A stretch of 64,000 nt of DNA from Pseudopithomyces maydicus. Its lineage: Eukaryota; Ascomycota; Dothideomycetes; Pleosporales; Didymosphaeriaceae. Positions within the stretch are counted from its first letter, which is position 1. Each line of letters starts with the position of its first letter. A program made the translations under genes and the position numbers. The notes under the pieces were generated by a model that searched no databases, was not told where the DNA came from, and saw only the letters and a list, made by a program, of their open reading frames with translations. The stretch is from assembly GCA_026873275.1 (NCBI GenBank), contig JANTUC010000005.1, forward strand, positions 744,001-808,000. Direction: 5' to 3'. Positions 1 through 11,565 of this stretch are shown piece by piece.

Positions 1-1
1 G

Positions 2-1735
2 AGCATGGTCACTGGCGAAGCAATGCCAATCCTCAAGAAGAAAGGTACTTTGCTCATGGCAGGTACTGTCAACGGCGCTGGGAGGATAGATTTCGTCGTG
101 ACCCGGGCAGGACGTGACACTCAGCTCAGCCAGATTGTTCGTCTCGTCCAAGAAGCTCAGACAAGCCGCGCTCCCATTCAACGCCTTGCAGATACTATCG
201 CCGGATACTTTATTCCTATTATTATCACGCTTGGTTTGGCCACATTCGTCGCCTGGATGGTTCTCAGCCACGTCCTCCCGTACCCGCCAAAGGTTTTCCT
301 CGACCACGCCAGTGGTGGCAAGCTTATGGTGTGTCTCAAGCTCTGTATCGCTGTCATTGTTTTCGCTTGTCCTTGCGCGCTTGGACTGGCCACACCGACC
401 GCTGTCATGGTTGGTACCGGCGTGGGTGCTGAGCACGGCATTCTCGTGAAAGGTGGTGCCGCTCTCGAGACCGCCACCAAGGTCAATCACATTGTTTTCG
501 ACAAGACCGGAACGCTTACCGTCGGAAAAATGAGCGTTTCCAAGGCCAACATTCAAGGTGAATGGGGAAGAGATGCTAAGAAGAACCTCTGGTGGACTCT
601 TATCGGTCTTGCTGAGATGGGCTCGGAGCACCCTATCGCAAAGGCTATCGTTGGATCTGCAAAGGAACACCTTCGACTCGGCCCAGAAGGTCACCTTGAC
701 GGCTCCGTAGGCGATTTTGAAGCTGTTGTCGGCAAAGGCATTGCCGCAAATGTCGAAGCTGCCCTTTCCCGTGACCGCACTCGTTACCGCGTCTTGATCG
801 GTAATGCAGAATATCTTCTTTCGGAAGGCATCAACGTTCCCGATCTCGTCGACGAGCCTCTTACGCCTGCTGCCAGGCGTACCGCGAATCCCAGGGCAGG
901 CACTCAGATCCGTTCCGCAGGCGTCACTACAATCCACACTGCAATCGACAAGACCTACACCGGCACTCTGTCGCTTTCGGACACAATCAAGCCCTCCGCC
1001 CGCGCCTGTATCCTTGCTCTCCGTCGCCTTGGTATGACCGCCTCGATCGTTACCGGCGACACTTCCTCTTCTGCCCTCGTGGTTGCTGATGCCGTCGGCA
1101 TCGACCCCGAAGATGTGCATGCCTCCGCGAAACCTGCCGACAAGAAGGCCATCATCGCCGACCTGCAATCCCGCGGAAAAGTTGTTGGCATGGTCGGCGA
1201 CGGAATCAACGACTCTCCTGCTCTCGCTTCAGCAGATGTTGGAATCGCACTATCTACCGGAACGGACGTCGCCATGGAGGCTGCTTCTATCGTCTTGATG
1301 AGCACAACCGATCTGATGGCTATCCCTGCCTCGCTCTGCCTCAGCAGGGCCATTTTCAGCCGAATCAAGATGAACCTTGCTTGGGCCTGCATGTACAACA
1401 TGGTTGGCCTACCATTCGCGATGGGCTTCTTCCTTCCTTGGGGTCTGAGTTTGCACCCTATGGCTGCCGGTGCGGCCATGGCGAGCTCCTCGGTCTCTGT
1501 CCTCATGAGCTCGTTGCATCTTAACTTCTGGAGCAAGCCCAAGTGGATGAAGGTCTCCGTTCTCGACCCTTCTGCTGAAGTACCCGAGAACGAGAAGGAG
1601 GCTGAACGCCTTGGCTTCGCCAAGAGGGGTGTCTTCAGCACAGCGATCGACTGGGTTAAAGAGACCATCGCTGCTAGGAGAAGGAATAGGGAGGAGGCTG
1701 GCTATGTTCCGCTGCAGAACATGGCAGAGCATTGA
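2..1735 (+). CDS. CCC2: Copper-transporting P1B-type ATPase, C-terminal part (5' end outside window)
   Basis: This is the 3' part of a heavy-metal P-type ATPase that pumps copper across a membrane, in yeast into the late Golgi for loading onto cuproenzymes. The frame is open to the window edge, so the N-terminal metal-binding domains and first membrane helices lie outside. Visible motifs in order: the actuator TGE (about base 14), the membrane metal site CPC inside FACPCALG (about 364-384), the phosphorylated aspartate in DKTGTLT (about 500-520), the class-specific SEHP histidine, the VTGD segment and the GDGIND hinge near 1200. CPC plus SEHP defines the P1B class, and CPC points to copper or silver. 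The last membrane pair precedes a charged cytosolic tail ending in MAEH. No intron is visible in this part. Assignment to the CCC2 branch is by family resemblance; function is very likely, exact orthology slightly less so. Confidence 0.93.
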   Translation, partial: SMVTGEAMPILKKKGTLLMAGTVNGAGRIDFVVTRAGRDTQLSQIVRLVQEAQTSRAPIQRLADTIAGYFIPIIITLGLATFVAWMVLSHVLPYPPKVFLDHASGGKLMVCLKLCIAVIVFACPCALGLATPTAVMVGTGVGAEHGILVKGGAALETATKVNHIVFDKTGTLTVGKMSVSKANIQGEWGRDAKKNLWWTLIGLAEMGSEHPIAKAIVGSAKEHLRLGPEGHLDGSVGDFEAVVGKGIAANVEAALSRDRTRYRVLIGNAEYLLSEGINVPDLVDEPLTPAARRTANPRAGTQIRSAGVTTIHTAIDKTYTGTLSLSDTIKPSARACILALRRLGMTASIVTGDTSSSALVVADAVGIDPEDVHASAKPADKKAIIADLQSRGKVVGMVGDGINDSPALASADVGIALSTGTDVAMEAASIVLMSTTDLMAIPASLCLSRAIFSRIKMNLAWACMYNMVGLPFAMGFFLPWGLSLHPMAAGAAMASSSVSVLMSSLHLNFWSKPKWMKVSVLDPSAEVPENEKEAERLGFAKRGVFSTAIDWVKETIAARRRNREEAGYVPLQNMAEH

Positions 1736-1754
1736 GCATTGAGCATTGAGCATT
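1727..1754 (+). repeat. (GAGCATT)x4 tandem repeat over the ATPase stop codon
   Basis: Four perfect copies of a 7-base unit begin in the last codons of the copper ATPase and contain its stop. Each unit junction carries TGA, and because 7 is not a multiple of 3 the copies place TGA in all three forward frames (1733, 1740, 1747, 1754). Confidence 0.9.
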
Positions 1755-2004
1755 GAGCTAGATGTGGTGGGTGTGTCTTAGTGATATCGACGCTATTACT
1801 GTTGCTGTTGATGTTGATGTTGTATACCACGTGCATTTTGCTGCACCTGCTTTTCCCTAATTGTTTCCTTCTTTAGCGTCGCTACCTGTATATAGCTTTG
1901 CTTGCCTTGAATGTAAATGTTTTGATTCAATGCACAATTCATGAGAATGAAGTCATGTGAGGAAAATTTAACATTTTACTATGGAACCAGACAGGTAAGG
2001 GAAA
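1736..2004. other. Convergent 3' intergenic region (ATPase / HIS4)
   Basis: A 269-base gap between two converging genes. It is AT-rich and should hold both 3' untranslated regions and polyadenylation signals; no gene is visible. Confidence 0.6.
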
Positions 2005-4741
2005 TCATGCAACACCAAGGCGCAGGGAAACAGCCCGTCTGTGGGCCTCCAGCTCTTCTACGCGTGCAAGCTCCATCACCGCGGCGCCGACATTTTGCAG
2101 ACCTTCATAGGTGAGATTTGATGAGGTGATGTGCTTGATGTAAGAACCAAGGTTGACGCCAGAGTACTGCTTAGCATAGCCAAATGTTGCTGTTCACTTG
2201 TCAGTCCTAGTTGCCCTTTTTTTATATTTTGCGAGGGTGAATGTTGACTTACGTAGAGAGTGGTTGACACCAGCCGAGTAGTCACCGACTGACTCGGGTG
2301 TCCACTGTCCGATGAATACAGAGCCAGCGTTTTCAACAAGATCGACCATCTTCTCCGCATTTTCGATTTGCAGGATGAGATGCTCGGGCGCATACTCATT
2401 GCTGAGCTGCATAGCTTCCTCGATGGTGTCCACCACAAGGGTCAAGCTGTGCTCAATGGAACCTCGCACAATGTCCACACGAGGCAATGTGTTAGCCTGC
2501 TTGTCAAGCTCGTCCTCGATCGCACCGAGCTGCTGTTCGTTGAGGCCTACAGCAATGCAGATGACCTGCGAATCCACGCCGTGCTCCGCCTGACTGAGCA
2601 GATCCGATGCCACGAACGCGGGGTTAGCAGACGCATCAGCAACGACGAGAACCTCGCTAGGACCAGCGGGCATATCGATGCTGACTCCTGCATTGGTGTC
2701 GTTGGACACGATCATCTTGGCCGCAGTGACGAACTGGTTACCAGGGCCAAGGATCTTGTCAACCTTAGACACGCTCTCAGTTCCATAAGCCATAGCTGCA
2801 ACAGCTTGAGCACCACCGGCGAGAACGATGGCTTCGGCACCAACTTTGTGCGCAGCATATACAATCTCCGGAGTCACGGAGCCGTCTGCGCGTGGTGGTG
2901 TCGCGAGCACGATCTTCTTGCAGCCTGCGACCAAAGCAGGGACACCGAGCATGAGAGCGGAGGAAGGCAGCACGGCAGTTCCACCAGGGACATACAGACC
3001 GACGCGCTCGATAGGGCGAGAGAAACGTGAGCAGACAACACCAGGCATAGTCTCAACAACCAATGGCTTATCTTCCTTCTGTGCAGCGTGGAACTTGCGG
3101 ATGTTCTCGAAGGAGATATCGATTGCCTTGACGGTCTCGGGAGCAAGCTTCATGAGGTGTTCGGGGAAGGGCGCCTTGAGAACGGGCGAAGTAAGCGATG
3201 TTGCCTTCTCGAACTTGTGTGTGTATTCCAGGACTGCAGCGTCACCTCGGGTCTTGACCGCCTCGATGATTGGGTTGCAGATGCCAATGATCTTCTCGCT
3301 CGACCGTTGCGATGGGCGCTGGAGAGCTGCTTGGATCGCTTGTGGTGTCTCCTTGGAAGTGACAAGTCGTCTCATCGCTATCCGTCCATTCTTCAGTCCG
3401 GCCGGGTCGTCTTTGCTCTTCGGTACCGAAGCGGCCTCCTTAACTGCTTCTTGTGTGCTGGTGCCGTTCGATGCGCCGTTGGTCGCTGCTGCTGCTTGCG
3501 CAGCGAATGCAGGCTTAGCATCTCCTTGCCTTCTCTTCACCTTGATGCTCTTTGCGTCGAGGTTACGCTCAACGTCTTCCAATGACACACCAGCTGACAC
3601 ACACTTGGTCAGAGCAAAGTATAGCAGATCAGCAGCCTCGAAGGCAATTTCCTCCTTCGTGTTCGCGTCGCACAGCTCGGTAGCTTCTTCGAGGATCTTG
3701 GCTCGGAGGAGTTGGGAGTCGTTGAATAGCCGTGCCGTGTACGATCCTGCCGGGGCAGATTCCTTGCGGCTTTGGAGGGTCTTCTGGAGTTTGGAGAGGC
3801 CGCGATACTGGCCGAAGCACGTGGGAGTAGCAAGGTGGCAGAAGCCTGGTACTTGTTTAGTGATGGAACCTCCGAATTAGGTTATGATGCTTACCTCTGC
3901 CCTTCTGCCGGACGACAAATTGCAGGCAATCGCTGTCACAATCGAGGGAGATGGACACTAATTCCTGAATATCACCGCTAGATTCTCCCTTGTACCACAG
4001 CCCTCTCTTGCGGCTCTGGTACACACCCCGTCCCGTCTCCAAGCTCTTCGCCACACTCTCCTCGCTGCTGTATACCAATCCGAGCGCAATACCCCTTTCG
4101 TCGGTTACGAGTGTCGTGAACAAGCCGTCCGGTCTGTCGCTCGTCGCGTTGGCCATCAGCAGCTTCGCAACGTTTAGCAGGCCTGGGCCCGGCTCCAGAT
4201 CCACCTTGAGTGACTGTGCAGGAATGACGGGGATGGCACCGAGCTTAGCCACCTTGACCGCATCTTCCAGAGTTGGGTTCTGGAAAGAGACGAACACATC
4301 TGGTCTCTCGGTTCCATACTCCTTCAGCCAGGCCTCGACCAGCTCCACATCGGTGATCTGGTGCGAGTAGACATCGACCTGTGTTCCTGATATGGCTTCA
4401 ATGTTTTCCTCGCGAGTGCTTCCTGGCAGGCACAGCACTATGCGGTCCTGGTCGATGCCCTTCTCGAGCAGCTGGGAGAGTTGCTGGCGTGTGACAAAGA
4501 CCTTTGCGGCGCCGGCATTGAGAAGCGAGATGACATCGTCGATGGCCTCGATCGAGGCAACGCCCAGGTAGTTTGTATAGCGACCTACGGACTGCTGGAG
4601 GTGGGTGAGAGCCTCGTCGATAGTCTCGGGAGTAACGCGGGCGAAGACATTGCCGATGTAGGAGAGTTGGTGGGGGCTGAGGCCCTGGGTGGGCTGTTGG
4701 TAGCTCTGCAGATCGATTGCAGCGAGAAGGGGAGGAGCCAT
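2005..4741 (-). CDS. HIS4: Trifunctional histidine biosynthesis protein (PRA-CH / PRA-PH / histidinol dehydrogenase)
   Basis: This enzyme catalyses the phosphoribosyl-ATP pyrophosphohydrolase, phosphoribosyl-AMP cyclohydrolase and histidinol dehydrogenase steps of histidine synthesis. Three exons are inferred: 4741-3895, 3845-2253 and 2189-2005, with GTAAGC/AG and GTAAGT/AG introns of 49 and 63 bases. The spliced length is exactly 875 codons (874 aa), similar to other fungal HIS4 proteins. The cyclohydrolase part (about residues 200-290) shows WYKGESSGD and the metal-binding DCDSDC plus GFCH, the latter restored only by splicing intron 1. The pyrophosphohydrolase part (about 295-375) has the EEATEL helix. 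The dehydrogenase part (about 430-860) has YVPGGTA, GPGNQFVTAAK, MPAGPSEV and LSQAEHG. The final exon restores the conserved LPTFGYAKQYSGV segment. The ATG is the first in frame and directly precedes the conserved N-terminus. It converges with the copper ATPase gene. Confidence 0.96.
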
Positions 4742-5369
4742 ATTGGCGGCGTGTTTGCGACTCGGTTCAGTAGAGAGTCGTCAGGCGTGAATGAGTGGGC
4801 GGAAGGCTGAGTCGTTGCGCAGAAAAAGATTGGACTAACATGCACGCCCAATGACGGCAACTAACCGCGGGGCACAGATTGATTGCGGCGAATAAAGAAT
4901 TAACGCGTGCTAGCGCGTTGGAGCCCGGATCGGACACGGGGTCTGCAATTCCTCTGGATTGGACGAGCGACGAACAGTGCAGAATGTGTAGTCTGGTCTA
5001 GCCTTTCCTACCAATATCGCATGCAATTCGTATTCTTGCTGATGTTGCAGAACCCCTCGATACCCCACCACGCCGCATCATCATCTCCCGCCTCCCCGCT
5101 AACTCGATACAGTTGCATCTGACTTCCCAAAACACTTTCAGATACGTGCTCGACATGGCCATGATGGAATTACATAAACAGAAATGCCTAAAGTCGCTAG
5201 TCGATCATAGATCGCTGTCTCCCGAGGTCAGTGTTAACCGGCAACCCCGCGCTCTATCTGCCATGTACATACATCATAGCTAGCAACTCCAATTTATAAT
5301 CAAACACTTCATCTTGATATATCTCCAACCCACATCCCAAAATCCTCGTCTTTTTTTTAACACTCCATC
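4742..5369. other. Divergent intergenic region HIS4 / epoxide hydrolase
   Basis: A 628-base region between two divergent starts, expected to contain both promoters. No coding region is supportable; the short open frames here have no recognisable content. Confidence 0.6.
4808..4814. promoter_or_regulatory. Possible Gcn4/CpcA-type site upstream of HIS4
   Basis: The bases TGAGTCG, about 70 upstream of the HIS4 ATG, match six of seven positions of the TGASTCA element bound by Gcn4/CpcA, which controls HIS4 in yeast under amino-acid starvation. One mismatch and a short motif keep this tentative. Confidence 0.3.
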
Positions 5370-6860
5370 ATGTCGTACTCTCCACCCAGCTCAGCCCTCC
5401 CTTTTACCCTCCACATCTCTGATGAAGATCTGTCGGAATGGCGTCAACTCCTCCAACTCTCCAAACTCGGCCCCAAGACCTACGAGAACCAGCAAGATAA
5501 AGAGCAGTTCGGAGTCAGCTATGACTGGCTCTCCAATGCAAAGGACCACTGGCTCAACACCTACTCGTGGCGCGCACAGGAAGATCGCATAAACGCCTTC
5601 TCCAACTACAAGATGACCATTGACTCGATTGACCTTCACTTCGTCGCATTATTTTCCCCAAGGAAGGATGCCATTCCCATACTCTTCATGCACGGCTGGC
5701 CGGGCAGTTTCATCGAGTTCCTTCCCATGCTGGAGGTTGTGCAAAAGCAGTGGGAAGGGAAAGAGCTCCCTTATCATCTGGTAGTTCCGAGCTTGCCAGG
5801 GTATACGCTAAGTTCAGGTGGCCCGATAGAGAAAGACTGGACGCTTCAAGACTCCTCCGGTATCATGGAGAAGTTGATGCGAAACCTTGGGTTTGACAAG
5901 TACTTTGTCCAAGGCGGCGACGTGGGAAGTTTTCTGTGCAGGTTCATGGCAGCCAGCTATGACAGCGTCGTCGGGGTACATTGTGAGTTACAAAGCAAAG
6001 GAGTAACGGAAAAAGATAGAACGGACTGACGAGAACAGTGAACATGTTCAGCACGATGACTCAACCGGACAGAGAAAAACTGAATGAAACCGAGAAGAAG
6101 AGCGTGGATCACTCGCTCAAGTGGCGGGAGATTGGGACTGCGTATGCGCAGGAGCATGGGACGAGGCCGAGTACGATTGGGCATGTGCTATCGTCAAGTC
6201 CACTGGCTCTGCTCGCGTGGTAAATTCCTCCATAATGTATCATCATATTTAATAACACATAAAATAACAAACAATCATAGGATCGGGGAGAAATTTCTCG
6301 AATGGTCTGACAAGTCTACCACACCCTCACTCGACACCATCCTTACCAACGTTTCTCTTTATTGGTTCACAGGCTCTTTTCCACGAAGCAGTGAGTACCG
6401 ACAAACACCGTCTGCAGCTATCCTATCCCATCCTAAGCACTTGGGCATATACATGTCTATGCACAGTAGCTTTCAAAACCTCTTCCATTGCCATTGTCAT
6501 GATACACTGACACATCTCTCCTCCAGTCTACCCTTATCGCGCATTGTTCCGCGGCGCCCGAAAGCCCCTGCCTCCTCCGGAAAAGCCCACGGGCTACTCC
6601 TTCTTCCCATACGAGCTATTCCCAGGCATCAAGTGCGTTTCATTCTTCCTCTCCTAGAACATCATCTGCCTAGTGGCTGCGGTCGCTCCGGTAGCTAGAT
6701 AACCCCTTGCTGACTAGATCGTTCCAGGTACATCATCGAGAACGAGTCACCACTGGTCAGTTTCGCGCAACACGATAAAGGCGGACATTTTGCAGCGTTG
6801 GAGAGACCCGAGGACCTGTGGGCAGATGTCGAGGAATTTGTTGCTAAGGTTTGGAAATAG
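5370..6860 (+). CDS. Epoxide hydrolase (alpha/beta hydrolase fold with N-terminal EHN domain)
   Basis: Predicted to open epoxides to diols through an aspartyl-ester intermediate. Five exons are inferred: 5370-5982, 6039-6219, 6281-6390, 6527-6632 and 6728-6860. All introns are GT-AG and the join is exactly 381 codons (380 aa). Residues about 10-115 form the epoxide-hydrolase N-terminal domain. The oxyanion-hole motif HGWPGS is near residue 108, the nucleophile is the Asp of GGDVGS near residue 184, and the catalytic His is in GGHFAALE near residue 355. No signal peptide or membrane segment is visible, so it is probably cytosolic or peroxisomal. It resembles microsomal-type fungal epoxide hydrolases used in xenobiotic or secondary-metabolite chemistry; no biosynthetic cluster surrounds it. 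The substrate cannot be told. Confidence 0.92.
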
Positions 6861-7058
6861 GCTGTGAATTCAAGTCCCAGTCGCATAATAACCAAAAACG
6901 TGGAGAATTCTGTAGCTGTATGATATGATCAAAGTTGTGCTTTAAGCAAATGTCCAAAGTGATGCCTCCATACCCTCTTACTATCCAGTAAGGATCCTCG
7001 TAACGCCAACGCCACCCAATGCCGCTATTCCATTTCCAACTCACATCTCTCCTTCCAC

Positions 7059-9091
7059 CTACTCATCAGCCTCATTGTCCCAAATCTCAACCTCCTTGCT
7101 CTCCAGCTCGTTCATCTTCTCTTCTGGAAAGATGGTGCCTTCTGGGAGCCCCGTCTTCCCATAATTCACAACCGGTCCCACCGTCGCACTCCATTGACCC
7201 CTCCTCTCCATGAGCGTCCTTATCGGCTCGCCCACACCGGGTCTAGTGACTCCAGCATTAGCCACAGGATGGCTGCCGCCGCCCGCACCGCCTGGCCTCT
7301 TGGTTTGCTTCTTCCCCTTGCCAATATTGCGATTGCGTTTGAGGTACGCTTGATTCAACTGACCGTCGAGGTCGTCTGCAATGTCATTGTATTCCTGTTG
7401 GGCCATGCGTGCATCGGTGAGCTCGAGAAGGCGTTGTTTGCGGGCTCCGTTGACAATGGATTGTTTGCGGAGTTCATCCTGAAGAATGCGGAGACGGGCG
7501 GCAACCTCATCGTCAAAGTGGGAGTCGTAGTCGAAGGCGGTAGTTTCGGTGTCGGCCTCGGTCACGATGCCGTTATGCTTTAGCTCAAGGAGGATGCGTT
7601 CGTTTAACGAGGCATAGTCTGTTCGAGCGCCTACAGGTGGCGCTTTCCAACCTTGCAGTAGGAGTTCGGAGAGTTGGGTCGCAGCCGGTAGGAAATTCTC
7701 ATTGTTAGCATCGAGCGATGCTCCGGCGCCCTCATCAATGTCCATAGCGTCACCGTTCACATTATTAGAATCGTTATTGTTGAGATTGCCTCGCCCCTCA
7801 GGACGGAGCGTGGCGAGTAAACGGGACAGTAAAGGACCGGTAGAAATGTCCTCTGTGGTGAGGAACTCGTCGGAAATATTCTCGTAGGAGCCACGTGCTT
7901 CGTTGGGCGGCAGACGATCGTTCATCTCGGGATAGTTCTGGCCATCTTCGTCGGCCCAGATCTCCTTGTAGTGCTTCAGACCTCGCCTAGGAAGCACAAA
8001 GGGACTCATGCGATCGCCTCGCTCTTTCAGGAAAGCCATGTCTTCCTCGGTCAGACGGCGGATATAGGGCTCGACGTAGTTTGCAAACACGCTGGCATTG
8101 ACTTGCGATGCGGGCTTTGCATTGGAAAAGTCCTTGTCTGGTGGAATTCCCGCTGTCCGATCCCTCAAGTCGCTCTCTGGGAAATCAGCAACGCAGTATA
8201 TGTCACTCCTCTCCTCAACGCTCATGCCTGGTGTGACGTCTCGAATGTGGTAAATGGTTGGATCGTCAAACTTGGACGGGTCGGGCCCAAAGGTCTGGAA
8301 TTGTGGTATCGCAGGTGCTGGCGGCGGCTGGTGCGAAGCATCTGTGTCGGTAGGCGAGGGCGCATCGACAGCTCCAGCGCCAGCAGCTGGCGCAGCTGCC
8401 TGTGAAGTGGGGGAAGACAGGGTGGAGGAGTTGTCTGGTAGCATTGTCAGAGACGGTAACTTTGGTTGTATGCGCTTCTTCTGCCAATCGAGGTGCGAAA
8501 TTAGGCAGCGAGCTCGCTCGGTAGAGAGCGGTGAATGGGTGAAGCACGCGAAGTGACGCGCAAGAGAGCCTCACCTTTATGGAGGTCAACCCCGTCTTGC
8601 CGCGCGAGGCCGTGGGCGCCCACTGCCAACGGGCGCTCGTCTTCGGCAGGCGGCTTCTTGATCTTTTTCAACTTGTGCTTGCGGTCCTCGCCATCCTTGT
8701 CCCCCGAGCGATCCTTGTCCCGGTCGTGCGAAGGGCGGTTCTTCTTGAGGCTCTGCAGCTCTCTCAAGGCGCTGTTGGACACGTCGCATCGCTTCTGGAC
8801 GTTGCCTACAACCTGCTTCTCGACCGCGTCCCGCATGTTAATCAAGAGCGAGCTCGAGGGCACCGGCTGGGCCGACTGCGAATTGCCGGCAGAGCGATCC
8901 AGGATCTCTTCGATGGTGACGTCGCATTTCTTGGACAGGGCAGTCAGGTTCGTTCTGAAGTAGGCGTTGGATGACAAGGGCTCGACCGAGTTGCGGGGGT
9001 TGGGGAGGGGAGTGGTGTTGCGGCTGCGTGGTGCGGCCGACGGCTTCGAGCCCGGCTTCGCCTTGCCCTTGCTGCTAGTGTTTTTCGACAT
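7059..9091 (-). CDS. NGG1: SAGA histone acetyltransferase module subunit Ngg1/Ada3
   Basis: Ada3 joins Gcn5 and Ada2 in the acetyltransferase module of SAGA/ADA and enables nucleosomal histone acetylation in the nucleus. Exon 1 (9091-8575) encodes MSKNTSSKGKAKPGSK, a Ser/Arg/Lys-rich linker and the family segment GAHGLARQDGVDLHK. Exon 2 (to 7059) carries FGPDPSKFDDPTIYHIRDV, VEPYIRRLTEEDMAFLKERG and the C-terminal Ada3 region with its helical DELRKQ segment and acidic end. The donor GTGAGG at 8574 is clear. The only acceptor that keeps the frame is GAG|CT at 8514-8513; the better CAG at about 8486 would shift it. With that acceptor the protein is 656 aa. The residues around the junction are therefore uncertain, while the identity is not. 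It converges on the epoxide hydrolase and diverges from the RING gene. Confidence 0.9.
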
Positions 9092-9790
9092 GTTGGCCGG
9101 CCCAAGGAATGCAGAGGACAGCGGGGTGCTGACGACTGCAGACCGCCGAGGCGATGGGGGGCGTCCCAGTGCAGACGGGACGGGCAAGCCTGTTCGGAGA
9201 ATATGCGCGGCTGGGGGCGGGCAGGAGATGTACGCGTCTTGGCCTGGCTCTGTCGATGCTGCTCGCAGTGAATGTTGTTCACAGCAACCTCGACGACGCG
9301 AGGCGATGCGCCAAGGCGTTAGGCCCCGGAAAACAGGACAGAGGAGGGCGAGGGCCAAGAGCCAGCGCCAGCGCCCGCGCCCGCACCAGCGCCCACCACT
9401 CGGTCCCTGCCTGGGCAACAGAAACTGGGCATTGGATGGCACAAGCAGACAAAATGGCAGCTGGGGCAACAACTGCTCCCTGCCCGTCGGGGGGCTCGCG
9501 GGCACGTGAAGGCGATCCACAGGCGCCGAGCGACCCGCAGGATAAGCTTTGCTAAGCTTTACGGGGCTTGGCGTCAGCCCCAGCGTGAAACCGGCCCCTC
9601 CTCCAGCCTCCGCACGTCGCCCAGCTCAGCTTGGACCGTCCGTTCGCTCATCGCCACACCCTCTCCAGCTTGTTCGCTGCTCTCTCATGCATCGCAATGG
9701 CCTGAGTGCCCGCCGTCCTGCCCCTGCTCGACGTCGCCATCCGCTGTCGCCTCCCCGTCTACATCCCCTTGAGCCTGCCCAGCCGCCGCC
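9092..9790. other. Divergent intergenic region NGG1 / RING-H2 gene
   Basis: About 700 bases, GC-rich, between two divergent start codons. Open frames on both strands extend through it but are compositionally biased (Pro, Ala, Arg) and unrecognisable. It should hold both promoters and 5' leaders. Confidence 0.55.
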
Positions 9791-11565
9791 ATGAGTACGT
9801 CATGCCGTCTTGTGCGCTCACGCCAATGCTGACATGTCGCACAACAGGCGCCGAAAGCATCAACATTATCACCATAGACTTCCCTGATCCCTTTCGAACT
9901 GAGCTCGTAGATGATCACTTCGATCCACTGTCCGTACGTTCGTCCGAGGACCCTCCGCATCTTCTCCCCCACCATGAACTCCGCACTCACCGATTGTAGC
10001 TGAACGAGTCGTTCTACTGGCCCATCCAGGACAACATCCAAACACTTTCGTCCAAAGGCGTCGAGCGCGGCGACGACCCATATGGCCTTCTCTACGTACC
10101 CGATCTGCAAACGGACGATTGCAGGCGGGATGAGAAAAAGTACATCCCGAGCAACGCCACGCGCCTGAGTGAGCTTCCGGCAAGTGCCGGCTATGCCCTG
10201 ATAGCAGTCGCCCCGTGGTTTTCTCCAACCTGCATGCTCGAGTACTTTACTACTGCCCGGAACGAGCCGGTCAAAGCCTTCATTGTATACAAACCCGATG
10301 GTGGGACTGGCAAACCACCAGAAACAAAGGACATAGTATGGGCGCTAGGTGACGGCGGTAGTTGGCAGTATGCCAACGCCTTCCCTACTTACGCCATCCC
10401 GGGGCAGAGCGGCTCTCTTATCACCCAGCAGCTGGGCCTTTATTCGGGTAATGTCTCCACGGCGCCTTATGGCCGCTCGCTCGAGCAGCAGTACGAGTCG
10501 ACCGACTATATTCGCCTATGGGCCAAAGTCTCCGCTGATTCTGGCACACAACTCCCTAGCCTGTGGGTTTTCCTAGTGATAGTGCTTGGCCTACTCATCT
10601 TGATCATTGGCGCGACGTCTCTTTGCATGCATGTTGTGCAAAGAAGGCGGCGGAATGCATTGCGTCAACGCGTCATCAGAGGCGAGATCGATCTAGAAGC
10701 GGTCGGAGTCAAACGCCTTCACGTGCCCGAGGATTTCTTGCTCAAGCTTCCTGTATATACGTACACCGACGAGCACGGCGACGGCGAAAAGAGTGGGACC
10801 CAAGCTTCCACCCAAATTACCAACGTCCCTTTACCCCAAATCGATGCTAAGGATCAAGAGTCATTTGCACAAAGTCGGCGTTCTTCTGCTCCGGATATAC
10901 CTACCACAAACAGCGCATCCGCAGCATTCGCACAACCCACCTGCCCGATCTGTCTGGATGACTTTGAGGCAAATGAGTCTCAGGTCAGGGAGCTGCCTTG
11001 CCGACACATCTTCCACGTCGATTGCATCGATCCTTTTCTACTAAACAACAGCAGCCTGTGTCCCATCTGTAAGCAGAGTGTGCTGCCAACCGGCTACTGT
11101 CCAGTGAAAATCACCAATGCCATGGTCCGGCGGGAGCGGATTCTCAGTCACCGGCGGTCACGCGGGGCGTCGGGTCAGACCCATTCTCCAGGAAACATCG
11201 TCGCTCGACTCCCGGGGGCCTATGATTCCATTCGTGCACGCGTGACCGGCGTCACAAACGGTCGCAGGATATTTAGTGCACCGGCGAGAACGCATGCTCG
11301 AGATATTGAGATGTCGCCAGCACCGGCCATAAATGCAACTGGCTCTCCAGATACGATCACAGTTCCAGCACCTGCTTTCAGAAACGGTGTGGAAGCATGT
11401 CCAGATGGTCCAGTAGACCAGCCGCGACAGCGCAGCGAGTGGGCACGCCAACGAGCCCTGACACTGCTCGGGAACCACCAAGCCCCTTCGGAATCTGAAG
11501 ATGAGGAACAGAACCGCTCACGATGGAGACGTGGCTTGCGTAAAATCTTCCCCGGCTTCAGATAG
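9791..11565 (+). CDS. Transmembrane RING-H2 E3 ubiquitin ligase (PA-TM-RING type)
   Basis: A predicted membrane ubiquitin ligase. Exons inferred: 9791-9794 (ATGA only), 9848-9933 and 10000-11565, giving 551 aa. The first intron (GTACGT, branch-like GCTGAC, CAG) and second intron (GTACGT...TAG) are convincing. The ATG sits in GCCGCCGCCATGA and the same frame has a stop 19 bases upstream. Residues up to about 200 form a lumenal or extracellular domain of the protease-associated kind. A single helix follows (LWVFLVIVLGLLILIIGATS), then a basic RRRRNALRQR stop-transfer segment. The RING-H2 reads CPICLDDF, then CRHIFHVDCIDPFL, then CPICK. The C-terminal tail is Ser/Pro-rich and basic. No cleavable signal peptide is seen, so the helix may act as a signal anchor, or an upstream exon is missing. 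Confidence 0.85.

Noticed and set aside
955..1668. 237-codon minus-strand frame
   Set aside because: Antisense shadow of the copper ATPase.
2828..3880. 350-codon plus-strand frame
   Set aside because: Antisense shadow of HIS4, whose coding evidence is decisive.
9549..9794. Upstream open frames before the RING-H2 gene
   Set aside because: They end in stops before or at the first splice donor and are GC-biased without recognisable content.
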